Shown here piece after piece: positions 26,602 through 35,644 of a stretch of DNA of 64,000 nt. The stretch is from JAVJSU01 sp040219275 (GTDB lineage Bacteria; Chloroflexota; Anaerolineae; Aggregatilineales; Phototrophicaceae). The number at the start of each line of letters is the position of its first letter. Position 1 is the stretch's first letter. Below the pieces are notes generated by a model, which did not search any database, was not told where the DNA came from, and saw nothing but the letters and a program-made list of their open reading frames with translations. The stretch lies in the NCBI GenBank assembly GCA_040219275.1, contig JAVJSU010000046.1:11566-75565 (forward strand), written 5' to 3'. The position numbers and the translations under genes were made by a program.

Positions 26602-26664
26602 TAGCTTTTGGCTCTTAGCTTTTAGCAAAAGAGATGTTTTTTCAAACTAAAAGCCAAGAGCTAA
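26602..26664. repeat. Imperfect long inverted repeat downstream of addA
   Basis: Arms at 26608-26625 and 26647-26664 match in 16 of 18 positions, separated by 21 bp. The left arm region contains two direct copies, TAGCTTTTGGC and TAGCTTTTAGC. A T-rich stretch follows at 26677-26682. It may serve as the addA terminator or belong to a dispersed repeat. The rest of 26536-26833 shows nothing else recognised. Confidence 0.5.
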
Positions 26665-26833
26665 CGGCTCAAAGCTCTTTTTCGCAGATGTTTAACCTAA
26701 ACAGAATTCATGCGCGGAATGTGTTATCTTTGACGATTAACCACCTGTTTCCCTGTGATGGTTGGTCAATGGCGTGGCGAAATTGTAAAAGTGTGCTAAA
26801 ACAGCGAGTGTTAATAGGCAGAGGAACGTATTT

Positions 26834-27802
26834 ATGATTCAACGGCAGTTACCCCCCTGGGCGCGGATCGATCATCCTGTACTCCGATACATCATTGGCT
26901 CAGAACCCGAAGGCAGTCGTCAACGCACCTATTCTCGCTGGATATTTGTGCTGGTTGTCAGCGTCGTTGTTGCGGTTGTTGGTTATGCAATTGGTAGCCA
27001 ATTTTTTGCTGAAGATTTATTTGAGAAGCCCATCAGCGAAGCCCTGATGCTCATGCTTTTCTGGCCCATTTTCGCCATTCAGATCATTTTAAGCATTTCC
27101 GCGTTGGCGATGACTGTCGGGGTGATCGGCGAAGAAAAACGCCGTCAAACATGGGATCATCTGCGGACGACCACCGAAGGCGCATCTCTAGCGATCCGTG
27201 CACGCTGGAGCGCAGTCGTCTTTTATCGCCTGCGTAGCCCGATGATTATTGTGATGCTGGCGCGTGTGGTGCTGATCGGCGCAATGCTTTATGATTTAAC
27301 GGCGTTCCGAGGCGACTATCTGAATAACTTGACGGTCAACATCACGCCGGAATTACCTTTGCCCGTCGCGGTGATGCTCCTCGCCCTGACGATGACCGCG
27401 AGTTTCCTCCTGCCATTTACAAGTGTCGGCTTTGATGCGGCGGTAGGGTTGCTGGTCTCGACGGTGGTGCAACAACGGGTATATGTGACACTCGTGCAAA
27501 TCGCGTTGATTTCGGTGCGTGTGGCGATTATTCTGGGCTTGTTGCTCGGTGTAACGCAATTTCGTACAGGCGGGCTAGAATTGTCCAACGTGAATTTGTG
27601 GTTGTTACTGTTCGCCTTTGCGGCGCTTGGCGATTGGTCGCTGAGTATTTTGCATCTCGGTTATTTCGGCGCGGTGGTGTGGATTGACGTGGAATATAGC
27701 ATCCTGATTGGCGCGGCACTGCTGGTGTTCGTCTTCGTGCAGACGCTCATCACTGATGGCTTGCTGGCATTAGCGGTAAGGCGTGCCGAACGGCGAGAGT
27801 AG
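26834..27802 (+). CDS. Multi-pass membrane protein, ABC-2 permease-like
   Basis: A 322-aa protein with about seven hydrophobic segments (first at about 35-55, then about 72-97, 140-160, 175-200 and three more). The cytoplasmic motif GVIGEEKRRQTWDHLRTTT resembles the ABC-2 permease ExxRxTxE/L-type contact segment, so it may be a permease subunit whose ATPase is encoded elsewhere. GAGGAA lies 8 nt before the ATG. It stands alone, bracketed by unusual inverted repeats (26602-26664 and 27809-27892). The exact family is uncertain. Confidence 0.6.
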   Translation: MIQRQLPPWARIDHPVLRYIIGSEPEGSRQRTYSRWIFVLVVSVVVAVVGYAIGSQFFAEDLFEKPISEALMLMLFWPIFAIQIILSISALAMTVGVIGEEKRRQTWDHLRTTTEGASLAIRARWSAVVFYRLRSPMIIVMLARVVLIGAMLYDLTAFRGDYLNNLTVNITPELPLPVAVMLLALTMTASFLLPFTSVGFDAAVGLLVSTVVQQRVYVTLVQIALISVRVAIILGLLLGVTQFRTGGLELSNVNLWLLLFAFAALGDWSLSILHLGYFGAVVWIDVEYSILIGAALLVFVFVQTLITDGLLALAVRRAERRE

Positions 27803-27808
27803 ATTAAC

Positions 27809-27892
27809 GATTTTAGATGCTGGACAATAGATGATTAGACGAGAGATGATGCGCGACTTCATAGCGTTATCTAAAATCTAATCTCTATTGTC
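27809..27892. repeat. Interleaved inverted repeats with pseudoknot order
   Basis: Four arms occur in the order a-b-a'-b': GATTTTAGAT (27809-27818), then 27823-27839, then ATCTAAAATC (27869-27878), then 27877-27892. The b arms agree in all but one inserted base. Pairing a with a' and b with b' at once would need a pseudoknot; alternatively the hairpins exclude each other. It lies between the convergent membrane-protein gene and mgsA. Confidence 0.5.
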
Positions 27893-27907
27893 TTATCGTC
27901 CTGCTAA

Positions 27908-28288
27908 TTAAAGCGCCTGTACCGAGATGACGAACGACGCAGTCGCCGAATTTGTAGCAAGCGGGACGTTGTGCGCGTTGCAGATTCTTAGTAATCCTTG
28001 AATATCTGGATCATGTGGGTGCTTGCCGAGCGGATCCACGAAGAAAAAGACCGCCTCTACCTTCCCCTCTGCCACCATCGCGGCGATCTGTGCATCCCCG
28101 CCGATTGGACCGGAGAGCATCCGAGTCACCTCTAAGCCACACTTATCAATGAGCATTTCTCCGGTGGTGTTGGTGGCGACGAGATTATATTTTTCTAGCA
28201 CAGTCTTGTTTTGCATTGCGAATGCCAGCATATCAGCTTTTTTGCCGTCATGGGCGATAAGTGCGAGTGTTTTCTTTAGCTCTGTCAT
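27908..28288 (-). CDS. mgsA: Methylglyoxal synthase
   Basis: Converts dihydroxyacetone phosphate to methylglyoxal plus phosphate, a bypass of lower glycolysis under phosphate limitation. The 126 aa from 28288 (MTELKKTLALIAHDGKK) cover the family: phosphate loop TNTTGEMLI, the SGPIGGDAQIAA stretch with the catalytic Asp, FFVDPL with the second Asp, and HDPDIQGLLRICN then PLATNSATA. The frame can be extended to an ATG at 28321. But a -10 box at 28335-28330 would put the transcription start at that ATG, so the inner ATG is preferred. Methylglyoxal synthase fits a cell with active glycogen turnover. Confidence 0.92.
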   Translation of the reverse strand: MTELKKTLALIAHDGKKADMLAFAMQNKTVLEKYNLVATNTTGEMLIDKCGLEVTRMLSGPIGGDAQIAAMVAEGKVEAVFFFVDPLGKHPHDPDIQGLLRICNAHNVPLATNSATASFVISVQAL

Positions 28289-28329
28289 ATATGGCTCATT
28301 TTCTGGTTGATCGGCGAACATACCGCCCG

Positions 28330-28335
28330 ATTATA
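28330..28335 (-). promoter_or_regulatory. -10 box of mgsA
   Basis: A perfect TATAAT on the minus strand 42 bp upstream of the preferred mgsA start and 8 bp upstream of the alternative ATG at 28321. No clear -35 hexamer at 17 bp. Confidence 0.5.
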
Positions 28336-28374
28336 CCGCATTGATCGCGCTTTATGAGCGAACTTAACCTCGCT

Positions 28375-29130
28375 TTAACCCACAACTTCCGCTTGTTTGT
28401 GCTCGTTCGGGTCGTTTTCCGGTTCAGGATGAAAATTATCGGAGGTGTTCCACTGTTTGTTGCGGAGATACTTGTATATTTCCTGTGGATGCCATTTGTG
28501 TCCTGATACGCGGGTTGTGCCGTTTAAAATCGCCTGCCGTAAATCATCCGCGCTTTTGCCGGGAAAGTGCGTGATCCCACAATTCACACTGCCGGTTGTA
28601 TGGGCATCGCTACCACCCGTAACGGACAATCCGGTGCGTTTGACGAAATATTGCGCGAGGACGTTGATTCCCGGAATGACACTGGCGGCATTAAAGCCCT
28701 CGATTGCGTCAAACCCCGCCTCAATCAATTGCTCATAATTGCGCCAATAGCCACGTTTGAGCAAGCCATTACGCACATCGGGGATTTCAATATGAAACGG
28801 ATGCGCGAAAATGGCGAGTCCGCCCTGAGCGTGAATGGCATCAACGGTGTCTTTATAGGGCATACCGTTCGGGATTTTTTCCGTGACCCACAGCCCAAGA
28901 ATATGCCCATCTTTGTTGGTGACTTCTGTGCCGGGGATGATGTCAAACGTGTATTCGTCGTTGCGTTCATATGCCCACAATGCGGAATCAACGCGGTCAT
29001 GATCGGTAATGGCGATAACGTCTAATGTGCCGACTGTCGCAACTGCATCGAGCATTTCGCGGACAGTGTAGAGTCCGTCGCTTGCGCGAGTGTGAATGTG
29101 TATATCAGCACGCCCTGAAGGTGTCGTCAT
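28375..29130 (-). CDS. PHP-domain metal-dependent phosphoesterase
   Basis: 251 aa with the four PHP motifs: ADIHIHTRASDG (residues about 9-20), ITDHDRVDS, IFAHPFHIE and GGSDAHTTGSV. These residues bind a trinuclear metal centre for phosphoester hydrolysis. Stand-alone PHP proteins of this size include RNase AM/5'-3' nucleases (YciV) and histidinol phosphatase-like enzymes. The insert and C-terminus (HKWHPQEIYKYL) do not decide between them. The ATG at 29130 has GGGA 5-6 nt upstream. It is upstream of mgsA on the same strand with a separate promoter between. Confidence 0.85.
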   Translation of the reverse strand: MTTPSGRADIHIHTRASDGLYTVREMLDAVATVGTLDVIAITDHDRVDSALWAYERNDEYTFDIIPGTEVTNKDGHILGLWVTEKIPNGMPYKDTVDAIHAQGGLAIFAHPFHIEIPDVRNGLLKRGYWRNYEQLIEAGFDAIEGFNAASVIPGINVLAQYFVKRTGLSVTGGSDAHTTGSVNCGITHFPGKSADDLRQAILNGTTRVSGHKWHPQEIYKYLRNKQWNTSDNFHPEPENDPNEHKQAEVVG

Positions 29131-29316
29131 GAAGTTCCCTTTTTATCGTTTTACAGGCACTGCGACAAACCGTAATTTATCGCAATGGATTATCCATAGT
29201 GTACCTAAAAAATGCCGGATTGTGCATTAAGGCAATCCCTGATAATGTCTCGTACTCATAAATCGTTGTGCCGGGATTGCTAACGCTTTGCAACTGCACT
29301 ATTCCCTGAAACAGTT

Positions 29317-29322
29317 TACAAT
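29317..29322 (+). promoter_or_regulatory. -10 box directly before the M23 peptidase gene
   Basis: TACAAT ends 6 nt before the ATG at 29329 and no Shine-Dalgarno sequence lies between, which suggests a leaderless transcript. Confidence 0.45.
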
Positions 29323-29328
29323 AGATTT

Positions 29329-30174
29329 ATGAGTAGAGTGCTTCGTCGGTTTATCCTCCTTATGTTAATGATTCTCGTCCTCGGTGTGCTGACGTATTTT
29401 GTCTCCCGCATCGGTATTGGTGATTCCCGTAGTACCACCTTGATTTTGCCACTTGTAACACAACAACCCCCCTTGCCGGGAACGGAAGTGGCGCGATTTT
29501 TTCAAATTGATCCGGCGATTATTGCATTTCTGGATAACAACCCGCGTAACACAGATATTTTGCCGGTGGATGCGCTGGGCTTGGATATTCAGCCTATCGG
29601 GGTCTATTTGCCGCGTTCGGGGAATACACAATTTGAGTTGGCGTTACAAGCCACAGCCTTGCCCACGCCCTTGCCATATCCGACCTCGCCCCCCTTACCT
29701 CTGCCATATGTGCCGGAGCTTATTTTGCCCACTGTGGCACCCTTTACCGAAGATGGCACGCCGCGTACCGAACCTTACACCATTGCGCCCAACGCGGATT
29801 GTGCGCCGTCTGGTAATCCCGTAGAAGGCATTTTGACGCAACGCTTTCATGCCTCACATTCCGGTATAGACATCGCCGCGCCACTTAGCACTCCCGTCTT
29901 GAGCACACAGAGCGGGCAGGTGACGTATGCAGATTGGAGCGAGATCGGCTACGGGTATCTGGTGATTATTCAAAGCGGGGCATTCATCACCTATTACGCG
30001 CACAATACGTCGTTTAACGTATCTGTGGGGCAATTGGTCGGCAGGGGGAGCATCGTCGCGTGGAGTGGCAACACGGGCAATAGTAGCGGTCCGCATGTTC
30101 ATTATGAAACGCGCATCAACGACGTGCCGGTTGACCCCCTGACGTTCGAGAGTAGAGGCTATCCGTCCTGTTAG
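29329..30174 (+). CDS. M23-family metallopeptidase (LytM/VanY-like), membrane-anchored
   Basis: 281 aa. An N-terminal signal anchor (about 7-27, RFILLMLMILVLGVLTYFVS) places it outside the cell. A Pro-rich linker (about 105-130) precedes the M23 domain (about 165-281). Zinc ligands are in HSGIDIAA (H-x3-D), and the HxH motif is in GPHVHYE. Such enzymes cut peptidoglycan peptides or act as amidase activators. All catalytic residues appear present. The gene lacks an SD. Its 3' end overlaps the convergent STAS-like gene by 4 bp. Confidence 0.88.
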   Translation: MSRVLRRFILLMLMILVLGVLTYFVSRIGIGDSRSTTLILPLVTQQPPLPGTEVARFFQIDPAIIAFLDNNPRNTDILPVDALGLDIQPIGVYLPRSGNTQFELALQATALPTPLPYPTSPPLPLPYVPELILPTVAPFTEDGTPRTEPYTIAPNADCAPSGNPVEGILTQRFHASHSGIDIAAPLSTPVLSTQSGQVTYADWSEIGYGYLVIIQSGAFITYYAHNTSFNVSVGQLVGRGSIVAWSGNTGNSSGPHVHYETRINDVPVDPLTFESRGYPSC

Positions 30175-30551
30175 CCGCGTTCATGGCTTTTGATGAGCAG
30201 ATAGGCTTCGTCAAGATTGTCTACAAAATGCAGATCCTCGGTAGCGCGTTTGGTGAATTTTCCGGCGATGCCCGCCATCGTTCGAATAAATTGATTGGCT
30301 TTGACCACTACTCTTAAACGCAGGTTGGTCGGGATTTTCTTATCAACCGAGCGAATCGCACCTAAAAAGCCGGTCATATCAATGGTTGCCGTTCGCAAAT
30401 CCAGAATGAGATCAACGTTGTGCGCCTGCTGATTGATGAGTTTTATGGCTTCATCGTTTGCCTCATAATAGTCTTTCATCGTTACGCGCTCACTAAAAAT
30501 TTGCCGCAAGATCGTTTTGTCTTCATCGTCCCACATGATTTCATATGCCAT
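30171..30551 (-). CDS. Small STAS/SpoIIAA-like protein
   Basis: A 126-aa soluble protein with the alternating strand-helix pattern of SpoIIAA/STAS-like domains: strand YEIMWDDEDKTILRQIF, helix with MKDYYEANDEAIKLIN, strand NVDLILDLRTATIDM, and a helix ending NLDEAYLLIKS. The ATG at 30551 is preferred over 30557 since GGTGG then sits 7 nt upstream. Function is unknown; STAS-like proteins often act in partner-switch or membrane-associated sensing. It faces the histidine-kinase-like gene at 30704 divergently. Confidence 0.5.
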   Translation of the reverse strand: MAYEIMWDDEDKTILRQIFSERVTMKDYYEANDEAIKLINQQAHNVDLILDLRTATIDMTGFLGAIRSVDKKIPTNLRLRVVVKANQFIRTMAGIAGKFTKRATEDLHFVDNLDEAYLLIKSHERG

Positions 30552-30691
30552 CGTCATTCCACCAATCTTAATTTAACAGTATGCAATAAATTATAGAGAT
30601 ATTTTATCATTGTGTGCCTTAAGAGACTGAAATATTTTTGATGTTCCTAATATGATTGGCGTTCTTGCATGTCGAAAATCGAAATTCATCT

Positions 30692-30697
30692 TATAAT
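30692..30697 (+). promoter_or_regulatory. -10 box directly before the kinase-like gene
   Basis: A perfect TATAAT lies 6 nt before the ATG at 30704, without a ribosome-binding site. This would place the transcription start at or near the start codon. Confidence 0.5.
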
Positions 30698-30703
30698 GCA
30701 ATT

Positions 30704-33043
30704 ATGACAGAAAACAAACTGACCTCACGAACCCGAAAAACTGAAAAACGCCCGCGTGGTGGCATGTTCGTTTCCCTGCGTTGGCGCATGACTTTGCCTG
30801 TGTTTATCGTCGCGTTGATTATTGCGATGATCGGCGCGTATTTGATTGCCGGTAATCTGACGCAAGGGCTGGATATTTCTCAGCAGAATGTGTTGTTACA
30901 GAGCAGTCAAGCCACGCAGGAACGCGCCGCCTCTCTTTATCGCCGTCAAGCGTATGAAGCGCAACAGGTCGCTTTTACGATTGGCGCGGCGGAGGCGGTG
31001 CTCGGCAATAACGCCACCGCGCTGGAAGATATGTTGACTGTTCGCGCTACGGCAGGGCAACAGGACGCGGTGATCGTCACCAATCGCGCTGGCATGGAAG
31101 TGCTCGGTGTGCAGGCGGTCAATGTGCAGGGAGAAAGCCGGTATGCACTGAGCACCGGCACAGATTTAAGTACCGAACCGCTCATTCGCTCCACTTTGGA
31201 TGATGGCTATAACGGCGCGACGGGCTTGATGATTACGCCAAATGGTGTGATGTTATTTACATCTACACGAATCATTTTTGGCGATGAGATAGTCGGCGTG
31301 GCGTTGGTGGGGCAGTTGTTGAGCAGGGTGCTAGAAGATTTGCAGGCAAGCGCTTATACAGACCTCGCGCTGTATGGGTCAGATGGAACGTTGCTGGCGA
31401 CCACTTTTGACTCTCAGGTCAGCCGCAGTGATCTACAAATTTCCAACGAATTGTTTATTCAATCCTTACGCAGTGTGCGCGAAGTACCGATTGCCGATGT
31501 TCAGGTTGGCGAGGGTGTGTATCGTGCCGCCTATCAGCCCTTTATTTACGGCGATTTGACCGTCAATGCGCCGCTGGGTGTGATTGCGGCGGTGATGAAC
31601 GATAATGTGCCCTTTATTACCGAGGTCGGACGGCAACTGGTGGCGCTATTTGCGGCGGCGCTCACAGGGGGCGTGGTCTTTTTCGCCTATATGTATATCA
31701 GCCGTGTTTCCAAGCGTGCTGAAAACGTCCGTACGGCGGCGGTGGCAATGGCGGCGGGCGAGAATGTGCGTACCGGAATGCGGGCGCGGGAAGAAATTGG
31801 CGCTATCGGGCAGGCGCTCGACGAGTATGCAGATGCGGTGGACGTGGAGCGTGAGTACGCGCAACGTCGTCAGGATAAGCTGGAAAAAGTGTTGCGTCGT
31901 CAACGACGTGAATATACCTATGTGATTGCCGTGCTAGAATCTATGCCAAACGGGGTGATCGTGCAGGCGATGGACGGGCGCGTGATGCTCATGAACGACG
32001 AAGCCCGACGCTTATTAGGGTCTCAGCGCGTGTATCGTAGTAGTGGTTTGCATGAATTGGCGGATGTTGTCGCTGAAAATCTGGGCGCGGCACTTGCACC
32101 GGGTTTGTATGCACTCGGCGATCCACGCCGAATCGGCATTGACGAACGCATGTTGACGGCACAGGCGGCGGCGATACTCTCCGTCACTGATACGCGTCTG
32201 GGAACCGTCATCTTGCTCAACGACATCACCGCACAGGTACAACAGGAACGTGAACGTGAGGCATTGTTGCACCGAATCGCGTCTGATATTCAACAACCGC
32301 TGATGAATCTGGCGCGGGTTGGTGCACGCAGTCAATCGAATATGGTGAATGCCTTTGCGCGGGAATTAGCACGGCATACCGTGACTCTGCAAAAGACGAT
32401 TGTGGAAATGCAGGACATCGCGCAGATTGATTCGATCTCGCTCAAGCGTACACAACGGGCTGTTCATCTGGAAACGCTGGTCTGGGCATTGGCGAACGAG
32501 TGGCGACAGGTGGCGCTGGTCAATGACCTGAAGTTGCACGTCATGATCGATCAACGTGATCTCTATGTGCTGGGTGATGAACGTCGTTTACGCTGGGCGA
32601 TTGGCAATTTGCTGGATAACGCCATCAAATACACCACAGCGGGCGGTGCGCTGACGTTGGAGATCAAGGCGGAAGGCAACGGCATGGCGAATCTGCGCGT
32701 GCGTGATAACGGCGTGGGCATCAGTAAACAGGAATTGCCGTATGTGTTTACGCGCTTTTTCCGTGGAACGCCGACCACCCGCACAGGCGAAATTTTACGT
32801 GTGCCGGGGATGGGGCAGGGCTTGCATACCGCGCAACAAATCTTCAACGCGCATGGTGGCAAATTAGCGATTCGGAGCACGCAGAGCATCGGCACGGCGG
32901 CATATTTTAGTTTGCCACTCACCGCGCCGGATTCCATGTATATTACCCCTTATTTTGATGCGGATATGGACGGCGACACGATGAAGCTCTCAGAAGCGGA
33001 ATTCGTGGAGCTTGAACGCAAATTTGAAAAACTTGAGAAATAA
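30704..33043 (+). CDS. Histidine-kinase-like membrane sensor lacking the phospho-acceptor histidine
   Basis: 779 aa from the ATG at 30704. Basic N-terminus, TM1 (about 31-52), an extracytoplasmic sensor domain to about 300 (dCache/CHASE-like), TM2 (about 308-332), HAMP-like segment (about 333-390) and a coiled coil. A PAS-like domain follows (VLESMPNGVIVQAMDGRVML). The HATPase domain is complete: GNLLDNAIKYT, DNGVGISKQ, VFTRFFRG, GMGQGLHTA. But the H-box position reads IASDIQQPLMNL where SHELRTPL is expected, so the histidine is replaced by Ser527. It may be an unphosphorylatable regulator or a partner-dependent ATPase. A frameshift can be excluded because the frame is continuous. Confidence 0.85.
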   Translation: MTENKLTSRTRKTEKRPRGGMFVSLRWRMTLPVFIVALIIAMIGAYLIAGNLTQGLDISQQNVLLQSSQATQERAASLYRRQAYEAQQVAFTIGAAEAVLGNNATALEDMLTVRATAGQQDAVIVTNRAGMEVLGVQAVNVQGESRYALSTGTDLSTEPLIRSTLDDGYNGATGLMITPNGVMLFTSTRIIFGDEIVGVALVGQLLSRVLEDLQASAYTDLALYGSDGTLLATTFDSQVSRSDLQISNELFIQSLRSVREVPIADVQVGEGVYRAAYQPFIYGDLTVNAPLGVIAAVMNDNVPFITEVGRQLVALFAAALTGGVVFFAYMYISRVSKRAENVRTAAVAMAAGENVRTGMRAREEIGAIGQALDEYADAVDVEREYAQRRQDKLEKVLRRQRREYTYVIAVLESMPNGVIVQAMDGRVMLMNDEARRLLGSQRVYRSSGLHELADVVAENLGAALAPGLYALGDPRRIGIDERMLTAQAAAILSVTDTRLGTVILLNDITAQVQQEREREALLHRIASDIQQPLMNLARVGARSQSNMVNAFARELARHTVTLQKTIVEMQDIAQIDSISLKRTQRAVHLETLVWALANEWRQVALVNDLKLHVMIDQRDLYVLGDERRLRWAIGNLLDNAIKYTTAGGALTLEIKAEGNGMANLRVRDNGVGISKQELPYVFTRFFRGTPTTRTGEILRVPGMGQGLHTAQQIFNAHGGKLAIRSTQSIGTAAYFSLPLTAPDSMYITPYFDADMDGDTMKLSEAEFVELERKFEKLEK

Positions 33044-33105
33044 AGTGGGTTGGAACGCGATCATCATGATGCTGAAGGGTGACGGGCTTTACCATCAGCA
33101 TGACG

Positions 33106-33134
33106 AAAAACACCCCGCCAATAGTGACGGGGTG
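33106..33134 (-). terminator. Terminator of the cytochrome c gene
   Basis: On the minus strand a 7-bp GC-rich stem (33134-33128 / 33117-33111) is followed by TTTTT (33110-33106). It is 29 bp past the stop codon of the cytochrome gene. Confidence 0.8.
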
Positions 33135-33162
33135 GGGTTGCGCTTATTCAGTAAGTTGTGAC

Positions 33163-33855
33163 TTATTCGCTATCGGTGAGTGTCGCCAGATACGCGATTA
33201 AATTATAAATGTCCTGATCGCTCAATAAGTCCGAGTAATTATTGGGCATCAGATTTTCGGCGTAGGGCGGATCTGCTTCTACGATGTAGGCATTCGGCAT
33301 AACAATCGAGTTATAGATATATTGCGCCCAGCTTTCGCCTTCTACGCGGGTTTCTGCATGTTCACGAATATTCCATTGGCTCGGTCCGATCAGCCGGACT
33401 TCCGGTTCAATCGAGTGGCAAGTCGCGCAGGCATAAGGACCTGTAGACGTATTATCGTAAACCGTGTTGAACAGTTCCTGCCCACGTTCAGCGTTGCCTG
33501 TCAACTGCACAAGGCGCACAAGCGGATCGTTTGACGCGCTTGATGCTGGCGCGGCAGTCGGTTCGTCGGTGGGGGTGGCTGTCGGTAAATCTTCTGTCGG
33601 TGTGGCAGTCGGCAGAACGGGCGTTTCCGTCGGTGGGACAGGTGTTTCTGTCGCCACTTCAGCAACGGTTTCTGACTCTTCTCCATCTTCTGACTGTGCC
33701 GCTTCTTCTGCGTTATGTGCTTCTTCTTCTGCCGCAATTGCCGTTAATTCTTCAGAACTCGGTGGTGGTGTTGCCACTGTACCGCAAGCCGCGACAGCAA
33801 AGAGGGTAAAAATCATCACAACGGTGATGTTTGCAAACAGATACTTTTGCTTCAT
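33163..33855 (-). CDS. Class I cytochrome c lipoprotein
   Basis: A 230-aa exported haem protein. The signal peptide ends in lipobox LFAVAAC (Cys24), so the mature protein is membrane-anchored by lipid. A low-complexity acidic segment and a Thr-Pro-rich linker (about 70-115) separate the anchor from a C-terminal cytochrome domain. Haem motif CATCH (near residue 147) gives the axial His, and Met in ENLMPNNYSDL is the probable sixth ligand. The ending DIYNLIAYLATL is the typical terminal helix. It likely carries electrons at the outer face of the membrane. AGGAAGG precedes the ATG. Confidence 0.9.
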   Translation of the reverse strand: MKQKYLFANITVVMIFTLFAVAACGTVATPPPSSEELTAIAAEEEAHNAEEAAQSEDGEESETVAEVATETPVPPTETPVLPTATPTEDLPTATPTDEPTAAPASSASNDPLVRLVQLTGNAERGQELFNTVYDNTSTGPYACATCHSIEPEVRLIGPSQWNIREHAETRVEGESWAQYIYNSIVMPNAYIVEADPPYAENLMPNNYSDLLSDQDIYNLIAYLATLTDSE

Positions 33856-34022
33856 AAGTGATTAGCCTTCCTGATTGTGAAGGGATGTACAACCTGCGCG
33901 TATTGTAACCCAACAAGCATGATTCGGGTAGCATTTTAATCCAATTGTTACCGATGATTCAATTGTGCTTTATGTATCGCTCCGTTGCCTTCGCAGAAAA
34001 CAACCTTGCCACAAGAGTCTGT

Positions 34023-35504
34023 CTAAAAGCCGGTTGTTTCCGGTCTACGATACTGCACAACGCGCTGTAAGGCTTTTAGTTCCACCGGGTTGTGATACCA
34101 CTCGAATTTATAGCGCATCCCGCTCAGGGCTTTGAGCAATGTTCGCATCGACCCCTGTAATCGCATATCGGTAACGGTGGGGTAGTAGGCATTGACGACG
34201 GTTTCAAAATCACGGACGCGGCGACGGATCGGGTCGTTCATCCATGGTGTGCCGGGATCGCGCCGCAAGGATTGGGACATCCATTCCTCGCCTGCCCATT
34301 CATACAGCGATTCCGGAAAACGAAATCCGAGCTTGTAGGCTTCATCCATGAACAAGCTACCTTCTTGCGGGACAGGCGTGTACAGGTAGAGAATCAATTC
34401 TGTCGCGGGGTTAATTTGCTTGATCTTGCGGACAAATTTGATGGTCGTTTCAATATCGCCGATTGGATCAGGCGGGTTGCCCATGACGAATGAGAGTTCC
34501 GGCACGATGTTGTAGTGCTTCATGCGCTCCACAATGGCGAGTGTGAGTTGTGTGCTTGATTTACCACCTTTGTTCATATTCTGGAGCGTTTCATCACTGC
34601 CACTTTCCGCCCCCATGAAGATCATCCGCGTGCCACTTTTTTGGAGCTTCTCGAACGTGGAGTCACTGTAGCTCATTAGCGTATCGACACGCCCCAACCC
34701 CCACCAATTGATGTTCAGCGGTGCGAGTCTATCGGCAATATCGGCGCTCCGGTCTTCATTGACGAAGAAATCCATATCATGAAATTCCATGCCGTCGATG
34801 TTGTATTTACGATGTAGATAATTAGCGATTTCGCCCACACGCTCGGCGCTTTCCGGTAACCAGCGTCGTTTTGCGAGTGGCACAACCGCGCAAAAATTAC
34901 AGGCGAATGGGCATCCCCAGCTGGTATGATGCGACAGCACGCGCTTGCCGAGATAACTGCTCCCGATGTATTGCGTCACGTCCATATGATCGTAGGGATA
35001 CCACGGCAAATTATCGAGATTCACAAAGGGCGCACGCGTATTGATCTGTATGGTGTCGCCATTCATCCATGCCAGCGACGGCACATCTTCCATTGACCCG
35101 CCTGAGAAGAACGTGTCCACAAATTTACGAAAGGGCGCTTCACCCTGTCCCTGAATCACATAATCCACAAAGTGACTCTTTAAGCAGACTTCCGTGTGAT
35201 TTGACGGGAAATAACCGCCCCAGATGATCGTTAAATCAGGACGGGCAGATTTGATCTTGTCACAAACGGGCACGGCTTGTCGCAGTTGCGGACCGGGCAT
35301 AGTGGAAACAGCGAGTAATTTTGCACCTGTCGCCTGAACGCGTTCCAGAATGTAGGCGGCGGGATCATCAATTAAGTTGCCGTCAATAAATTCAATGTCG
35401 TAGTCTTCCGCGATGACCGAAGCAATCGCTAATAATGACATCGGCAGACGTTGTTTTCCGGGGGAGGTGCTGATCGGATTATACAATAAAATCGTGTGGC
35501 GCAT
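34023..35504 (-). CDS. B12-binding radical SAM protein
   Basis: 493 aa. The N-terminal cobalamin-binding Rossmann domain (about 1-150) contains LLAVSTMPGPQLRQ and TIIWGGYFPSNH. The radical SAM TIM-barrel follows, with the [4Fe-4S] motif GCPFACNFCA (C-x3-C-x2-C). SAM-binding features include GAESGSDETLQNMNKG. A roughly 110-residue C-terminal extension is helical. Relatives are hopanoid or lipid methyltransferases, BchE-like cyclases and other methylases; the exact substrate cannot be read. AGAGGAAAA precedes the ATG at 35504. Confidence 0.9.
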   Translation of the reverse strand: MRHTILLYNPISTSPGKQRLPMSLLAIASVIAEDYDIEFIDGNLIDDPAAYILERVQATGAKLLAVSTMPGPQLRQAVPVCDKIKSARPDLTIIWGGYFPSNHTEVCLKSHFVDYVIQGQGEAPFRKFVDTFFSGGSMEDVPSLAWMNGDTIQINTRAPFVNLDNLPWYPYDHMDVTQYIGSSYLGKRVLSHHTSWGCPFACNFCAVVPLAKRRWLPESAERVGEIANYLHRKYNIDGMEFHDMDFFVNEDRSADIADRLAPLNINWWGLGRVDTLMSYSDSTFEKLQKSGTRMIFMGAESGSDETLQNMNKGGKSSTQLTLAIVERMKHYNIVPELSFVMGNPPDPIGDIETTIKFVRKIKQINPATELILYLYTPVPQEGSLFMDEAYKLGFRFPESLYEWAGEEWMSQSLRRDPGTPWMNDPIRRRVRDFETVVNAYYPTVTDMRLQGSMRTLLKALSGMRYKFEWYHNPVELKALQRVVQYRRPETTGF

Positions 35505-35644
35505 AATTTTCCTCTAACAATGTTGTGAACCTGCATCATTGTCGCAACTTAGCGGTTGTTGTGCAACTACAGATCTCGGAGTGTCCATTATTGTGGAAGT
35601 TAAAAGTCTAGAATATACTGGCGTTAATTGATGCAATAATAAAG

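Noticed and set aside
33464..33865. Plus-strand frames opposite the cytochrome c gene
   Set aside because: Their long Val/Gly-Ser repeats are the antisense of the Thr-Pro linker.
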